Below, piece after piece: positions 34,036-44,701 of a stretch of 64,000 bases of DNA; within the stretch, counting starts at the first letter, position 1, and each line of letters opens with the position of its first letter. The DNA lies in assembly GCA_050084985.1 (NCBI GenBank), contig JBITNC010000002.1, positions 31,310,001-31,374,000 on the forward strand, read 5' to 3'. Under the pieces are notes generated by a model, which was not told the DNA's origin, did no database searches, and was given only the letters and a program-made list of their open reading frames with translations. Source of the stretch: Nageia nagi (Eukaryota; Pinophyta). The translations under genes and the position numbers were made by a program.

Positions 34036-35781
34036 ATGGCAACTTCTTAATCATCCTTTGCAACTGAAATAGATCAACTCGACATTGACCTTCTAACCAT
34101 GTAAGAAGAATATCTTGAGAATGCCCAAGGAATAAACTAGACTAAGATGGAGGTGATCAATCACATGGACACATGGAGAGCCGAACCCAATCACATTCTT
34201 CTGCAGCATAAGATACCCAAGGTCATCGAAAAGAGGAATTCATTGGCTCATTCAAAAAGGGACATCATGATCAACCATGGCCTAGCTTATTATGTGCCCT
34301 ATGAGTCGTTTACTTGCCCAAAGATGTTATATTCATTAGCACATAGACATCACCAGAATGATTACCAGATAGGAATGCTCAAGAACCTAGAAGAGAGAGA
34401 TGCATCAAAGCCAAAGTTTGAAGCAGTAATGGATTACTCTTGATTCCATCATCTAAGCATTTGTTGTTCCAGTAGACTAGACTTTTTATGTGAAGAAACA
34501 AATTGATTTAAAGAAGGAGAAGAATGACTTCTATGTCAGTCAAGATGAGATGGTGAGTTGGATTAGCAGAAGATATCAAGACAGTAGGAAGGCCCAGCTC
34601 TTGCCAAGCTATTAGATAGGCTTGTTTGTAAGAAAAAAAGATAGAAAAGCGTTGCAAGCACTAGTAGTTATCCTAAAAAAGAAAATCTAGATTAAAGTAG
34701 ATGAAGCCATGGTACGTATGGCTTATAATATTACAAAGGCTCATGTTTGCTATGACTTTTAGACTTTCATTACCAATGAAATAAAGAGGTGTCTATTCAA
34801 AATTGAAAATTTAGACTTCATACACTCTTCATATCTTTGGTGGCTCTTCACCCATAAAAATCTTGATAAACTTATAGAGTTAAGGCTATCAATTTAGCCA
34901 ATGAATCCCAGTGCTGCATGAGTACCAATCGACCTAATGGTACCAATTTTGAAAAAGTTGCATGGATCATACTATGAGTTTATGGATAAGTTCTATGCAA
35001 CAGCAGTATAAATTTTGATAAAAAAACTCCCTAGTAGACTATGTAAAAGTGCAATGAGGAAGCTATAGGGAGGAAACAAAATCGATGACTGGTACTTCTT
35101 AAGAAACTGCACCATAATAATTAGGTATGGGTATTTTGAGAGACCTTTTTATTACCCAAGTATGTAACCCCCCAACTGTATTCAATAGAAATGGGAAGGC
35201 AAATTTGTGCCATAGAAACTAAATATGGGTCCAAGGGTAATTTTAAATCTATTGTAGATATATCGATTTTTACTAAAAATTTTACTCTTTTAGAAATAGG
35301 ATGTAAAGATAGTATAACTAAATTCATTGCACATAATTTTAAATTAGATATGGTGGAAATTCCGTGGATGTATGACCCTTCAGGAGAAATGACCCAAGTA
35401 ATAAGGTCAAGTAAAAAATGTCCAATTTTTATCCATAAGAGTAGGCCTCATATATAATATTTTGTAAATAAAACTAAACAAGAGGAAAAAATGTACCCTA
35501 ATTGGGAGTTCACACCCTTGAATAAGGCTTGGATGGCCCTTGAGGGGATAAGGAAGTACAAGAAATAGGAAAATAAGTGAAAAGATTTTGTCCTTAACCC
35601 AAAAGTCCTCACCTAGTTAGCAAATCTTGGGTGGGGTCCCAATAAAATTCATTATTTTACAAAATTCAGATTTGAGTATACAACAAAAATTCACCACATA
35701 GAGAGTGAATTATTTGAAAAATTTGAATATGAAAAGTACTGGGAGACTGAGTATACCAAAGATCCCTTGCTAGAGTTGGGA
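34036..35781 (+). pseudogene. Unrecognised ORF downstream of E integrase
   Basis: About 580 codons with stops and at least two frame changes. Open pieces are 34147-34443 (HMDTWRAEPNHILLQHK, DIMINHGLAYYVPYESF), a stretch in the next frame to ~35155 (FYVSQDEMVSWISRRY, DEAMVRMAYNITKAHVCYDF, FIHSSYLWWLFTHKNLDKL, GNKIDDWYFLRNCTIIIRYG) and 35191-35457 plus its continuation to KYWETEYTKDPLLELG. The stops fall mostly at likely Q or W codons, as in the rest of E, so it decayed together with E. No retroviral domain is visible: it is not RT, integrase or a zinc-finger protein that I know. It could be an accessory ORF of E or an unrelated gene caught next to it. Confidence 0.6.
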
Positions 35782-35814
35782 TAGTCCCTTCCTCCTTATT
35801 TTCAAATTTTTTTG

Positions 35815-36357
35815 TGATAAAATAGGTTGACTAGACCTAGTTTACACATTGAAGCTCTATTACCAAAGTTGATAAAGTAAGTACAAAATTAAAATGTTAA
35901 TAACATCACATCATTACTAGATCTACTTATGCGATCAAGTGGTTTGTCAAGCATTAGGTTCTTATATACTTTTACAAAGTTTAGGTATTATAAACTATTA
36001 GTTTGGACTTTCTATCATAAGTAAAAGAAAGACCTAATAATTGTTGGAATGTATAATGCATTATTGCAAAGGTTTTGTAATAATCTTCTATGTAAGTTCA
36101 CTAATACTTAAGGGTATCATTTGATACCATAAGTATTTAAGTGAATATGATAATATAACTTGTCCTACACTCCATGTTATGAGCATGTCCCTTGGGTAAA
36201 AGGATGTGCATGTCATGCTTTTGTACATTGGATAAAAGGGTGATCCAAAGAGAGATTTTGATCTATAAATAGATGGAATAACAATAACCATAGTGGGCTT
36301 TTATGGGACACATAATAACAATATATGGGTTACATGAGTAGTATAGGGGACCTAACA
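35815..36357 (-). repeat. 3' LTR of D, chimeric
   Basis: On the minus strand it starts TGTTAGGTCCCC after the PPT and ends in TATTTTATCA at 35815. The first ~90 bp are D/D2-type U3. From the TATA region (about 36265) to the end it is the reverse complement of 3708-4161, i.e. copia B' LTR plus its flank. The same junction is present in the 5' LTR remnant at 42064-42218. Confidence 0.78.
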
Positions 36358-36373
36358 TGCCCCTCTCCTTCAA
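36358..36373 (-). other. Polypurine tract of D
   Basis: Minus-strand TGAAGGAGAGGGGCA, the same as in D2. Confidence 0.88.
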
Positions 36374-36386
36374 AAAAATGTTGTCC

Positions 36387-37043
36387 TCAACATTTGAGTA
36401 GTTCTGGATGCTTTTGTAGAAAATTCTCATCTTCCCATGTGAAATCTTCAGTAGATAGGTTCTTCCACTTAATGAGATACTTTGAAATTGATCGATTTCT
36501 TAGCTTACAGATTCTTAATTCAGTGATTACTTCTGGCTCCAATATACTTTTCCCTTCCTCATCGAGTTCTGGAAGTATAGTTTGAACTGGGATCTTATTA
36601 TCGATAACCTTCTTTAAGCATGAAACATGAAAAACTGGGTGTACTTGCAAAGAAGCCAGAAGCTCCAATTTGTATGCCATACTACCAATATTTTGCAACA
36701 CCTTATAAGGCCCATAGTACTTGGGAGATAGTTTGTTATCCTTCTTAGATTTCTTGAGGGACATCTATTTGTATGGTTGTAGCTGTAAAAACACCCAATT
36801 GCCCACTTCAAAACTTCTTTCACTACGATGTTGATTTGCTTGTTGTTTCATTCGATTCTATGCCAAGGTCAGGTTATCCTTTAAGAGTTGGAGAACTTGT
36901 TATTGATGCTCGATGTGATCTTCCACTACTTGAACCTTTGATTTGTCTCTTAGATATGATGTGATGGATGGTGGATGATATCCATAAAGCACCATAAATG
37001 GGGTCATTTTTGCTATGGTATGGAAGGAAGTGTTATACCACCA
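36387..37043 (-). pseudogene. D: integrase C-terminus and chromodomain
   Basis: KLSPKYYGPYKVLQNIGSMA and LQVHPVFHVSCLKK are the GPY/F module. ILEPEVITELRICKLRNRSI, KYLIKWKNLSTEDFTWED and FLQKHPELLKC form a chromodomain, known in chromoviruses to steer insertion toward chromatin marks. Stops at about 36764 and in the stretch 36765-37043 separate it from the integrase core. Confidence 0.92.
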
Positions 37044-37733
37044 TTATACCAAAGATAACCACTTGACCCATTGTGTTTGTTTATCAGATACAAAGCAATG
37101 AATATATCCTTCCAAACATTTGTTCACTACCTCAGTTTGCCCATGAGATTGAGGATGATAAGATGAACTATGAGCCAATTGAGTACCAAGACAAGAAAAT
37201 AATTCTATCCAAAAATTTCCAATGAAAATGGGATCTCTATCACTTACAATAATCTTTGGGTTTCCATGTAATTTTTGAACTATCTCGATGAATGCAGTAG
37301 TGACTGTACTAGCTTTGAAGGGATGGGATAGTGCACAAAAGTATGCATACTTGGTAAGTCTATCAACAACCACCATGATGACACTCTTTCCTTCAGACTT
37401 GGGTAGACCCATGGTAAAATCCATTGATACTTCCTCCCAACGCTGACTTGGAGTGGGTAATGGTTGTAAAAGACCTGGGGTCTTGATTATCTCAACTTTA
37501 TTTTGTTGGCATACCAAACATTTTGCCACAAATTTTTGGATATCAGATTTAAGGCCATCCCAAAAAAATTCCTTCTTGACTTTGTGGTAAGTTTTTAAAA
37601 CTCCTGAGTGCCCTCCTAGAGGAGAGGTGTGTAATTCCAAAAGAACCTTTTGTTTGAGTTGGGAGTTCTTACATAAATATAAGCAATCCTTGTACCACAG
37701 AGAATCATTTTTCCAATTGAATGTATCAGACAC
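37044..37733 (-). pseudogene. D: integrase zinc-binding and catalytic domains
   Basis: 229 open codons: LLELHTSPLGGHSGVLKTY, CLVCQQNK (HHCC), VSMDFTMGLPKSEG (first Asp), VVVDRLTKYAYF, IVSDRDPIFIGNFW (second Asp) and SHGQTEVVNKCLEGY (Glu). All catalytic residues are present. A TAG follows VKWLSLV. Confidence 0.94.
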
Positions 37734-37754
37734 ACTAGGATCTTATTGCAGTTT

Positions 37755-38413
37755 CTAAATGAGTGTCCACACCTCCTCATCATTCCTCCATTCATCCCTT
37801 GCTTCAGTTATCCACTCAAGTTGGAGAATTGAAATTGCGCATATCAATGCCTCAACATCCTCATCCTTTCTTGAGAGTGCATCAGCCACAACATTTTGCT
37901 TCCCTTTTTTATAAATGATTTCGAAGTCATAACCCAACATCTTTGTGACCCATTTTTGTTACTCTTCTAAAGATAGTCTTTGTTCTAAGAAGTATTTAAG
38001 ACTATCATGATCTATTTTGACCTTGAAGTGTCTTCCCATTAGATAGGGACGCCATTTCTTCAAGGCATGTAGTATTGCCATCATTTCCTTCTCATAAATA
38101 GGTTTGTTTAAATTCTTTCCCTTTATTGGATGACTCTCAAAGGCAATGGGTCTTCCATTTTGCATTAAAATAGCACCAATGTGATTTCCCGAGGCATCAC
38201 ATTCCACAATAAAAGTTTTTGTGAAGTCTAGTGTAGCTAATACAGGAGTTTTGCACATTGCTTCTTTAAGATTTTCAAAGGCCTTAGTTGCTTCTAGAGT
38301 CCAAGAAAATGCATCTTTCTTCAGTAATGTTGTTAGAGGTGCAGTAATTCTCCCATAATTCTTAACAAACTTGCGATAATACCCCGTCAACCCCAAAAAT
38401 CCTCTAAGGTGCC
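37755..38413 (-). pseudogene. D: RT thumb and RNase H
   Basis: GLTGYYRKFVKNYGRITAPL, FIVECDASGNHIGAILMQ, RPIAFESHPI, EKEMMAILHALKKWRPYL and MLGYDFEIIYKKGKQNVVAD; the last gives ADALSRK. Catalytic Asp (ECDASG), Glu (KEMMA) and the DALSRK Asp are visible. A stop at 37956-37958 splits the two open stretches. Confidence 0.9.
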
Positions 38414-39107
38414 TTAAGGTTGTGGGAAGTCTCCATTCCTTGATGGCTTTAATTTGTTAGGGTCTGGCTTAACACCCTCATGAGACATGATATGACCCAA
38501 ATATTCCACCTCATGTACCCCAAAGAAACATTTGGATGGGTTTGCATACAATTGTTGTGCCTCCAATAGTTTGAGCACCCTATCAACATGTTGAACATGA
38601 TCTTCCCAAGACTTGCTGTAGATTAGTATATCATCAAAGAATACTAACACAAATTTTCTAAGGGTTTGAAAATAGAATTCATCAAACTTTGAAAAGTGGA
38701 AGGTGCATTAGTAAGGCCAAAGGGCATGACCAAGAATTCATAATGACCTTCATGAGTTCTGAATGCTATTTTTAGAATGTCTTCTATCTTCATTCTAATT
38801 TGATGATATCCCGAGCGAAGATCTAGCTTGGTGAAGTATTTTGCTTCATGTAATTCATCCAACAATTCATCAATGATAGGAATGGGAAATTTATCTTTAA
38901 TAGTGAGCTTGTTTAGCTCTCTATAATCTAGACACATGCACCATGCTCCCTCCTTCTTAAGCACCATTACTACTGGGGAAGAGAAAGAACTTTGGCTTGG
39001 TCAAATTATACCTTTTTCTAGCATTTCTACAATCATGCGTTCAATTTCACTCTTCTGGGCATATGGATATCTGTAAGGTCTGATGTTGGGAGGAACACTT
39101 CCTAGAA
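38414..39107 (-). pseudogene. D: reverse transcriptase
   Basis: [56 protein letters not shown] and VFFDDILIYSKSWEDH. The catalytic box is FFDD rather than FVDD/YLDD. Frames change near 38645 and 38460, and the link to protease is lost near 39110. Confidence 0.92.
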
Positions 39108-39745
39108 TTAAGTTAATACCATGATCATGATCTCGATTAGGGGGAGACCTTTGGGAGTATCAAATACCTTGGGATACTTATCAATGATTTTTTGGAGATC
39201 TGGAGAATTGCCTAACTTAGATGTTTGGACATCTAGTGAGCATAATTGTACAATTACACCTCTTCTTTGCTTCCTCAAAAGTTTTGTCATACCATTAGAG
39301 CTGATTATCTTACAATATTTCGCTTCGTTACCCCTTAATTCAAACTCTTTTTCTTCCCAAGAAAATTTCATGAAAAGTTCTTTAAAATTAAAAGTCACTG
39401 TTCCCAATGATTGTAACCATTGGACCCCTAAGATAATATCAGTAGCACCCATTGGAATGGCAATCATTGGACTTTTTAGTACATGTTTCCCCATTGTTAG
39501 ATTGATATTATGGCACTTCCCTGAGTAATTTATAGTTCCTCCATCTGTAACCATCACTTGAAACTCTGGTGTTGGATATATGAAGCAATTCAAATCTTTG
39601 GCTATCTTGGAATGAATAAAATTATGCGTACTACCAGAGTCAATTAACAATATTACCTTTTTCTTCTTGATATATCCTTCTATCTTGAGAGTTTGAGGAG
39701 CAGTAATTCTAGCCAATGCATTACAAGATATGGTGGGAGTCATTT
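39108..39745 (-). pseudogene. D: aspartic protease
   Basis: 211 open codons. Active site VILLIDSGSTHNFIHSKIA (D-S-G) and second signature TDIILGVQWLQSLG are typical of chromovirus protease. Start of the open stretch at MTPTISCNALARI is a polyprotein interior, not a true start. Confidence 0.93.
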
Positions 39746-40900
39746 CTTCAGTAGTAATCTCTTCTAATTCTTCGGGTATGGATGATTTTTCTTCTTCTTC
39801 TTCTTCCTCTTTACATTCTATGTAGAATAATTTCTTCTCCCCACACTTATGTCCTTTACTATACTTGCTATCACAATTGAAACATAGACCCTTTGCTCAT
39901 CTTTCATCCATTTGTTGAGGTGTCAAACTTGTAGGTTTAGATAAGTGAGAAGAAGGAACATTATTTTCTTTATAGGTGTTCGAGGGGAACCTTTTAGTAG
40001 CCATTGCCATATTTTTACTTTCAACCTTCCTTGCCATCCTAAAAGCCATCTCTAAGGATGTTGGTTTGAACAGACGCACCTCATGTTGAATGTTATCCTT
40101 TAAGGTTCTCATAAAGAGATCCAATAATCTATCACTTGGTATGTCATTCACTCTAAGACTCAACTTTTGAAATTGTTGAATGTGCTCCATCACTGAACCT
40201 TTTTGCCTTAGATTTGTCAATTGAGTAAAGAAGGAATTATTCTTAACATCCTCATGGTAGGCTATCAATTCCTCTGTAAAAATAGACCAAGATATAATAG
40301 AACCCTTTTTATGTTCACAATGCCATTGGTACCATACAACCTGCTCAGGCTCTAGATACAAGGATATAATAGTTACTTTTTGTGATGTTGGTACTTAGTG
40401 TAGATAAAAAAAATGCTCCATTTGAAATATCCAAGTGATGGGGTCTTTTCCATCAAACTTCCTCATGTTTATCTTGGGAGTTAGATTCCTCTTGAGAACC
40501 ATGCTTGATTACTTCCATTAGTAGAAGCATATCCTCCTGAATTAGGCTTATTAATGAAGGGTTTATCTCTTTGAACAATATCATTATTTTCTTGATAACC
40601 CTGGGCCATATCAACATCTTTAGGAATCTTTCCCTCTAGGTTTTGTATGAGTTGAAAAATCTTTTCCATATTTTGATCCATATTAGTCACCAACTCTTCC
40701 CTCAAACTGATTAAATCAATTGATCTTACCATCCCTTTTGTCAAATCCCTTTTTAATTCCTCCAAATCACCCTTTTTTACATACCCTTTAACCAATTCTT
40801 CCAATTAGGATATTTGGAAGGATATGTCTTCACTTTCTACTATAGTCATAGATGAACCCTCTATAGGTCTAGGTGGTGTAGCAATTTTTTTCAGTGGCAT
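39746..40900 (-). pseudogene. D: gag with zinc knuckle
   Basis: Start at 40900 (MPLKKIATPPRPIEG), parallel to D2. The capsid domain is at 40361-39990. The zinc knuckle CFNCDSKYSKGHKC is near 39845-39885, followed by a Glu-rich linker. Lesions: TAA at 40805-40807 and 40395-40397 where D2 has CAA, a TGA before the knuckle, and a frameshift near 40480. Confidence 0.9.
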
Positions 40901-42063
40901 TTTGACTGAGTATTACTGTGGAGTAGGAATTTCTCAAATGGTTTAGTCAAAGGTCCTCATAGGAGTATCCAGTTCTCACAAACCACGATATACCATAGGG
41001 TCCAACAATAGTACTCGGCCCAATATTTCAGAGCTCCAACCAAAGAGGATAGACCGTACCCTTGGCCATACTACCCGACTACCTTTTGGTACGTGTGGGC
41101 AATCTCCCCGAGTGATGTTCTCGATGTATTGCAAAAAAAAGATGGTCAAAAGGTTAACTTGGTTGGTTTCGGGATTCTAAGGGGTCTCCCTATATACGTA
41201 AGGTACGTGGGAGCTCAAATCTATGATAATGCTGTCTAATGCATAATCATTCGAAAAGGGCCCTTGCTAATATCCTCATGGTACGTGAGGAAATCCTAAA
41301 GGACCTCTTTATATACCATGTACATGCATGAGCATGATGGCCTCTCTATATACTCAAAGGTACATGAGAGAATCCAACAATGGCTTAAGCAATATATTGC
41401 GAGTACGTTGTAGGAGACCACAATTCCTCGGGATGCAGTGCTGGCAAAGTAATGATAGCTCCTATATTTAAAGATGCTAGAAAATGTCTATACCTACAAG
41501 ACTCTCCTCTCTCTCCTCTTTCCAACAGCTTTTGAATCACCCCAAATAGACCTTCCAATCAAAATATATGCAAATTTAAAAAATTGTACCTTTTTAAACT
41601 GTGATTTGGAGACTGTTCTGTTGTCCAACCAACTGATGTAAATCTGAAATTTCTACCCTTTAGAGTTTGAAATTTCTACTTGTGGTAGCCTCAATGTCTT
41701 CTTTTCAATGCCGTAGGTTTCGTCAAATTCTGATATTCCAAGAGGAAATGGCTGCAACTATCTCAAAATGTGCTAATTTTTGGATTGTTTAGAAGAGTGA
41801 ACTCGTACGAAGTACCTCATGTCACCTATTTATTCCCAGACCTTGAAAATTGTAATAGATAAACTTAAGTATGTACCCTAACCAATATAATAGGTTTCAC
41901 CTAGTTTGGAGCTATAAAACTTCATATATACACTTTTTAGCTAGAACACCTATTTCAGACCTGCTTTTGAGACTAGTCACAAACCTTAACTTCCCCCAAG
42001 TGTAACTTGAAATCTTGGGATGTCCAATCCTCTAACTTGGGGGTGAATTCTTCCTTAAATGCC
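40901..42063 (-). other. Leader of D
   Basis: Aligns to the D2 leader (373-1296) with the same repeated ACGTAC-type motifs between about 41080 and 41420. The last ~60 bp toward the LTR (42003-42063) do not match D2 and hold CCCCCAAGT and ACTTGGGGG as an inverted pair. Confidence 0.78.
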
Positions 42064-42218
42064 CATGTGCATGTCATGCTTTTGTACATTGGATAAAAGA
42101 GTGATCCAAAGAGAGATTTTGATCTATAAATAGATGGAATAACAATAACCATAGTGGGCTTCTATGGGACACATTATAACAATATATGGGCTACATGAGT
42201 AGTATAGGGGACCTAACA
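42064..42218 (-). repeat. 5' LTR of D, truncated
   Basis: 155 bp nearly identical to 36204-36357, including the chimeric junction to antisense copia LTR. The rest of the LTR and the primer site are deleted. Confidence 0.85.
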
Positions 42219-42532
42219 TTCTCATTCCCAAAACTAGCATTCAATTCTCTCCAAACATCAAATGCTATTATGCAATTTTTAATAAGAGGAAAAATATTTT
42301 GTTTCATACCTCTTCGCAATGCCATGAGTGCCAAACAATTTTTGTGTTGTTCCTCCTTTTTCAAACATCTCTCTTCACCTTCAAGGTTGCTCCAATCCTT
42401 AGGTTTTACATACTCTTTTTCCACAATATCCTATAGATCCATGCCCCTTAACCAAGTTTCCATTTTTATTTTCCAAATATGCAAATCGTCTCCATCAAAT
42501 TCTAGAACTGCTAAATCAGTGTTGTTGGCCAT
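42219..42532 (-). pseudogene. F: gag N-terminus, cut by D
   Basis: Start at 42532 (MANNTDLAVLEFDGDDLHIW). KIKMETWLRGMDL, a TAG at an expected Trp, then DIVEKEYVKPKDW, CLALMALRRGMKQNIFPLI and FDVWRELNASFGNEN: DUF4219/UBN2 copia gag. Homology ends at the D border after about 104 codons. The continuation is not found on the other side of D. Confidence 0.85.
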
Positions 42533-44190
42533 TACAACCAAAGCAATAATAAACCATTTAGTGAATCAACAAGGAAACTAGTTTTTATTTAAACCTTCTC
42601 CATGATTCCAAACAATTTCTATAACCCAACATTCTTATAGATTTAATCACAAAATTTGAAAACCAAACTAATCAGAGGCTGCTGCTGTACCAAATTCTAT
42701 AAATTCTTCACAACAAACTCACTCCTTCACAATGTTACGATATCCAGCAACCTCCTTTATAGACACTTCAGCCACACATACCTTTAAGATGCCTTTAACT
42801 TTTCTCAAAATCGCAACATTCGCTATGCTGGTAGAAAAGCAATTCTTTATCACCAGCCTCCTCAAACAAAAAACAGGACCCTTTCATAATGCATAGGCCC
42901 TCACACCAAAATGACAATCTCCACATCAATATGAATTCACGCTCACAAAAATTTATCCAAAGGTTTTGCTGTTGCGCAGTGCAGTCCCTGCTGTAGCCAT
43001 GAAATGGTCTATCCCAACAAATGATAGACTCACACAATACAACAAAGAAATCAAGCCTTCTTTTACCTCTACACGTCATTCTCCAAGGACATTCAAAATA
43101 AGAACGTTCGCTAAAAAAATCATTTCCAACTACTCTAATAGATGTCCACTACGTTCGCTATAAAACCATTTCATCAAATCAACATTCAACCTCACGCGAG
43201 CTCTTCATACGTGATGGGCAGACATTTAACAGGTTTTCAAAGAAATGGCTTTCCATGATTGATTGACACCATTTCACCAAAAATAAACAGCAGTCAGAGT
43301 CAAACCAGATCTATTTATATTTCCCACGTCCTACTATCTTTGCGTTGAACTAGACTACATTTCGATGCGGTATTTTTTCAAACAATTCGTTGCCATTATT
43401 GCTATCTCCAACTCTGTCATGATGCTGAGTAAACTTCACTAATGCACCCAAAATCCACGCACTCGATTCAGATTTACAAGGTAGTCAACCACGTCATGCC
43501 CCTTCAAAATAATTTGTGAGATTTCCCCACGCTCCACATACTTGTGCATAAATGTCTTTTAGGCCAATCACAACCATAATATATAATGAAAAAACCAATT
43601 TTAACTACTCTTCGTGTATCTTTTCTACGCTTCCATGAATTTGTTGGGCAGTTAATCACAAAACAATTTTTCAACAACTCTCTATGGTGGATGTCCATGA
43701 TCTTCTAGAGCTCCACGACATCTCACACTTGTGCATATCCAGTGATCAATGTGATTGGGAATCAAACAATTCGTAGGCCCTTACAACACGTTCGTTATGT
43801 ACATAGTCTACGATCATTGCATTAACTGAAACTCCACATTTTATTTTGGCAGCAAACATCCGTTTTTCAATCACCAATAATCACCACATGAACAGGATTT
43901 GCCTTGAAGAAGTAAAATTATTTCCATCCATTATAACAATTTCTCTCCAACTGACTGGGCACAAAATAGTCACGATGGCTCTCTTTTAGCAAGAAATTCA
44001 TTCAGTGGTGATCCCTTGTAGAAACTACTTTATCCATTCTCTGACGGTGCCTTCAAAATCCTTGTCTCTTACAGAGTTTACACCTGCAAATCAGACTCAC
44101 AATCCATAGGATTTTCAAACCCAAAAAATAACCAGATCTCTCTCTATAGTTTAATCTCATATGCTCTTATTTACCAAGCTCTGATCAACT
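42533..44190 (-). other. F: leader
   Basis: 1.66 kb between primer site and gag. Several short frames on both strands, none with a recognisable domain or repeat relation to the B leader. Confidence 0.6.
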
Positions 44191-44191
44191 T

Positions 44192-44206
44192 GGCTCTGAT
44201 ACCAAA
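44192..44206 (-). other. Primer binding site of F
   Basis: Minus-strand TTTGGTATCAGAGCC directly after the LTR; full match to the tRNA-iMet type. Confidence 0.92.
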
Positions 44207-44701
44207 TGATGTTTTATGGCACAAACCCATAAAACAAAACAATCTCTCAGATGTCATACATTCATTCAACAATGCAATCAATGCATCACCGATATTTAAG
44301 AAATGGAGACATCATTCATACACAACATTCAATATTGCATAAATCTGAAACAACAAGAATAGAATGAAGCACACACTTTATTTATATTCCAATAATGGAG
44401 AATACATTACAACAGATGTAGAAACTCTCTTTTGTTTCAACTGGAATGGACCTTCATGGACTCCAAACCCTCATACATTCTCCGTATTCATTCTATATCT
44501 CCATTCTATCTTCTAATACAACATGAAATATCTTTTAAGCTTGCAAAATACAATTGTAGGGGAAACTCCCTAATGTAACTTCTACAACAATAAAAAACTA
44601 CTATTTACTCAAATAAGATATGTGGAATTATATCCACTTACAAAATATGAAATATTAAAATATTTTCTGACACCTAAACACCTAAAGTCTTATTTCCTAC
44701 A
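44207..44701 (-). repeat. 5' LTR of copia element F
   Basis: 495 bp on the minus strand from TGTAGGAAATAAG (44701) to AAACATCA (44207). TATA box TATAAATAAAG on the minus strand (44377-44387). The 3' LTR and pol of F are absent from the window. Confidence 0.8.

Larger units (their letters stand above)
35815..42218 (-). mobile_element. Ty3/chromovirus element D
   Basis: Minus-strand relative of D2 with gag, zinc knuckle, protease, RT, RNase H, integrase and chromodomain. The 3' LTR is 35815-36357. The 5' LTR is only partly kept (42064-42218): its 3' part, the primer site and the first ~170 bp of leader seen in D2 are gone. The flanks do not share a 5-bp duplication (TTTTG versus TTCTC), so at least one border is rearranged. 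It lies between E and F. Confidence 0.87.

Noticed and set aside
42795-43698. ORFs in the F leader (42795, 42966, 43504)
   Set aside because: No domain, no relation to copia proteins, opposite strands overlap; leader sequence.
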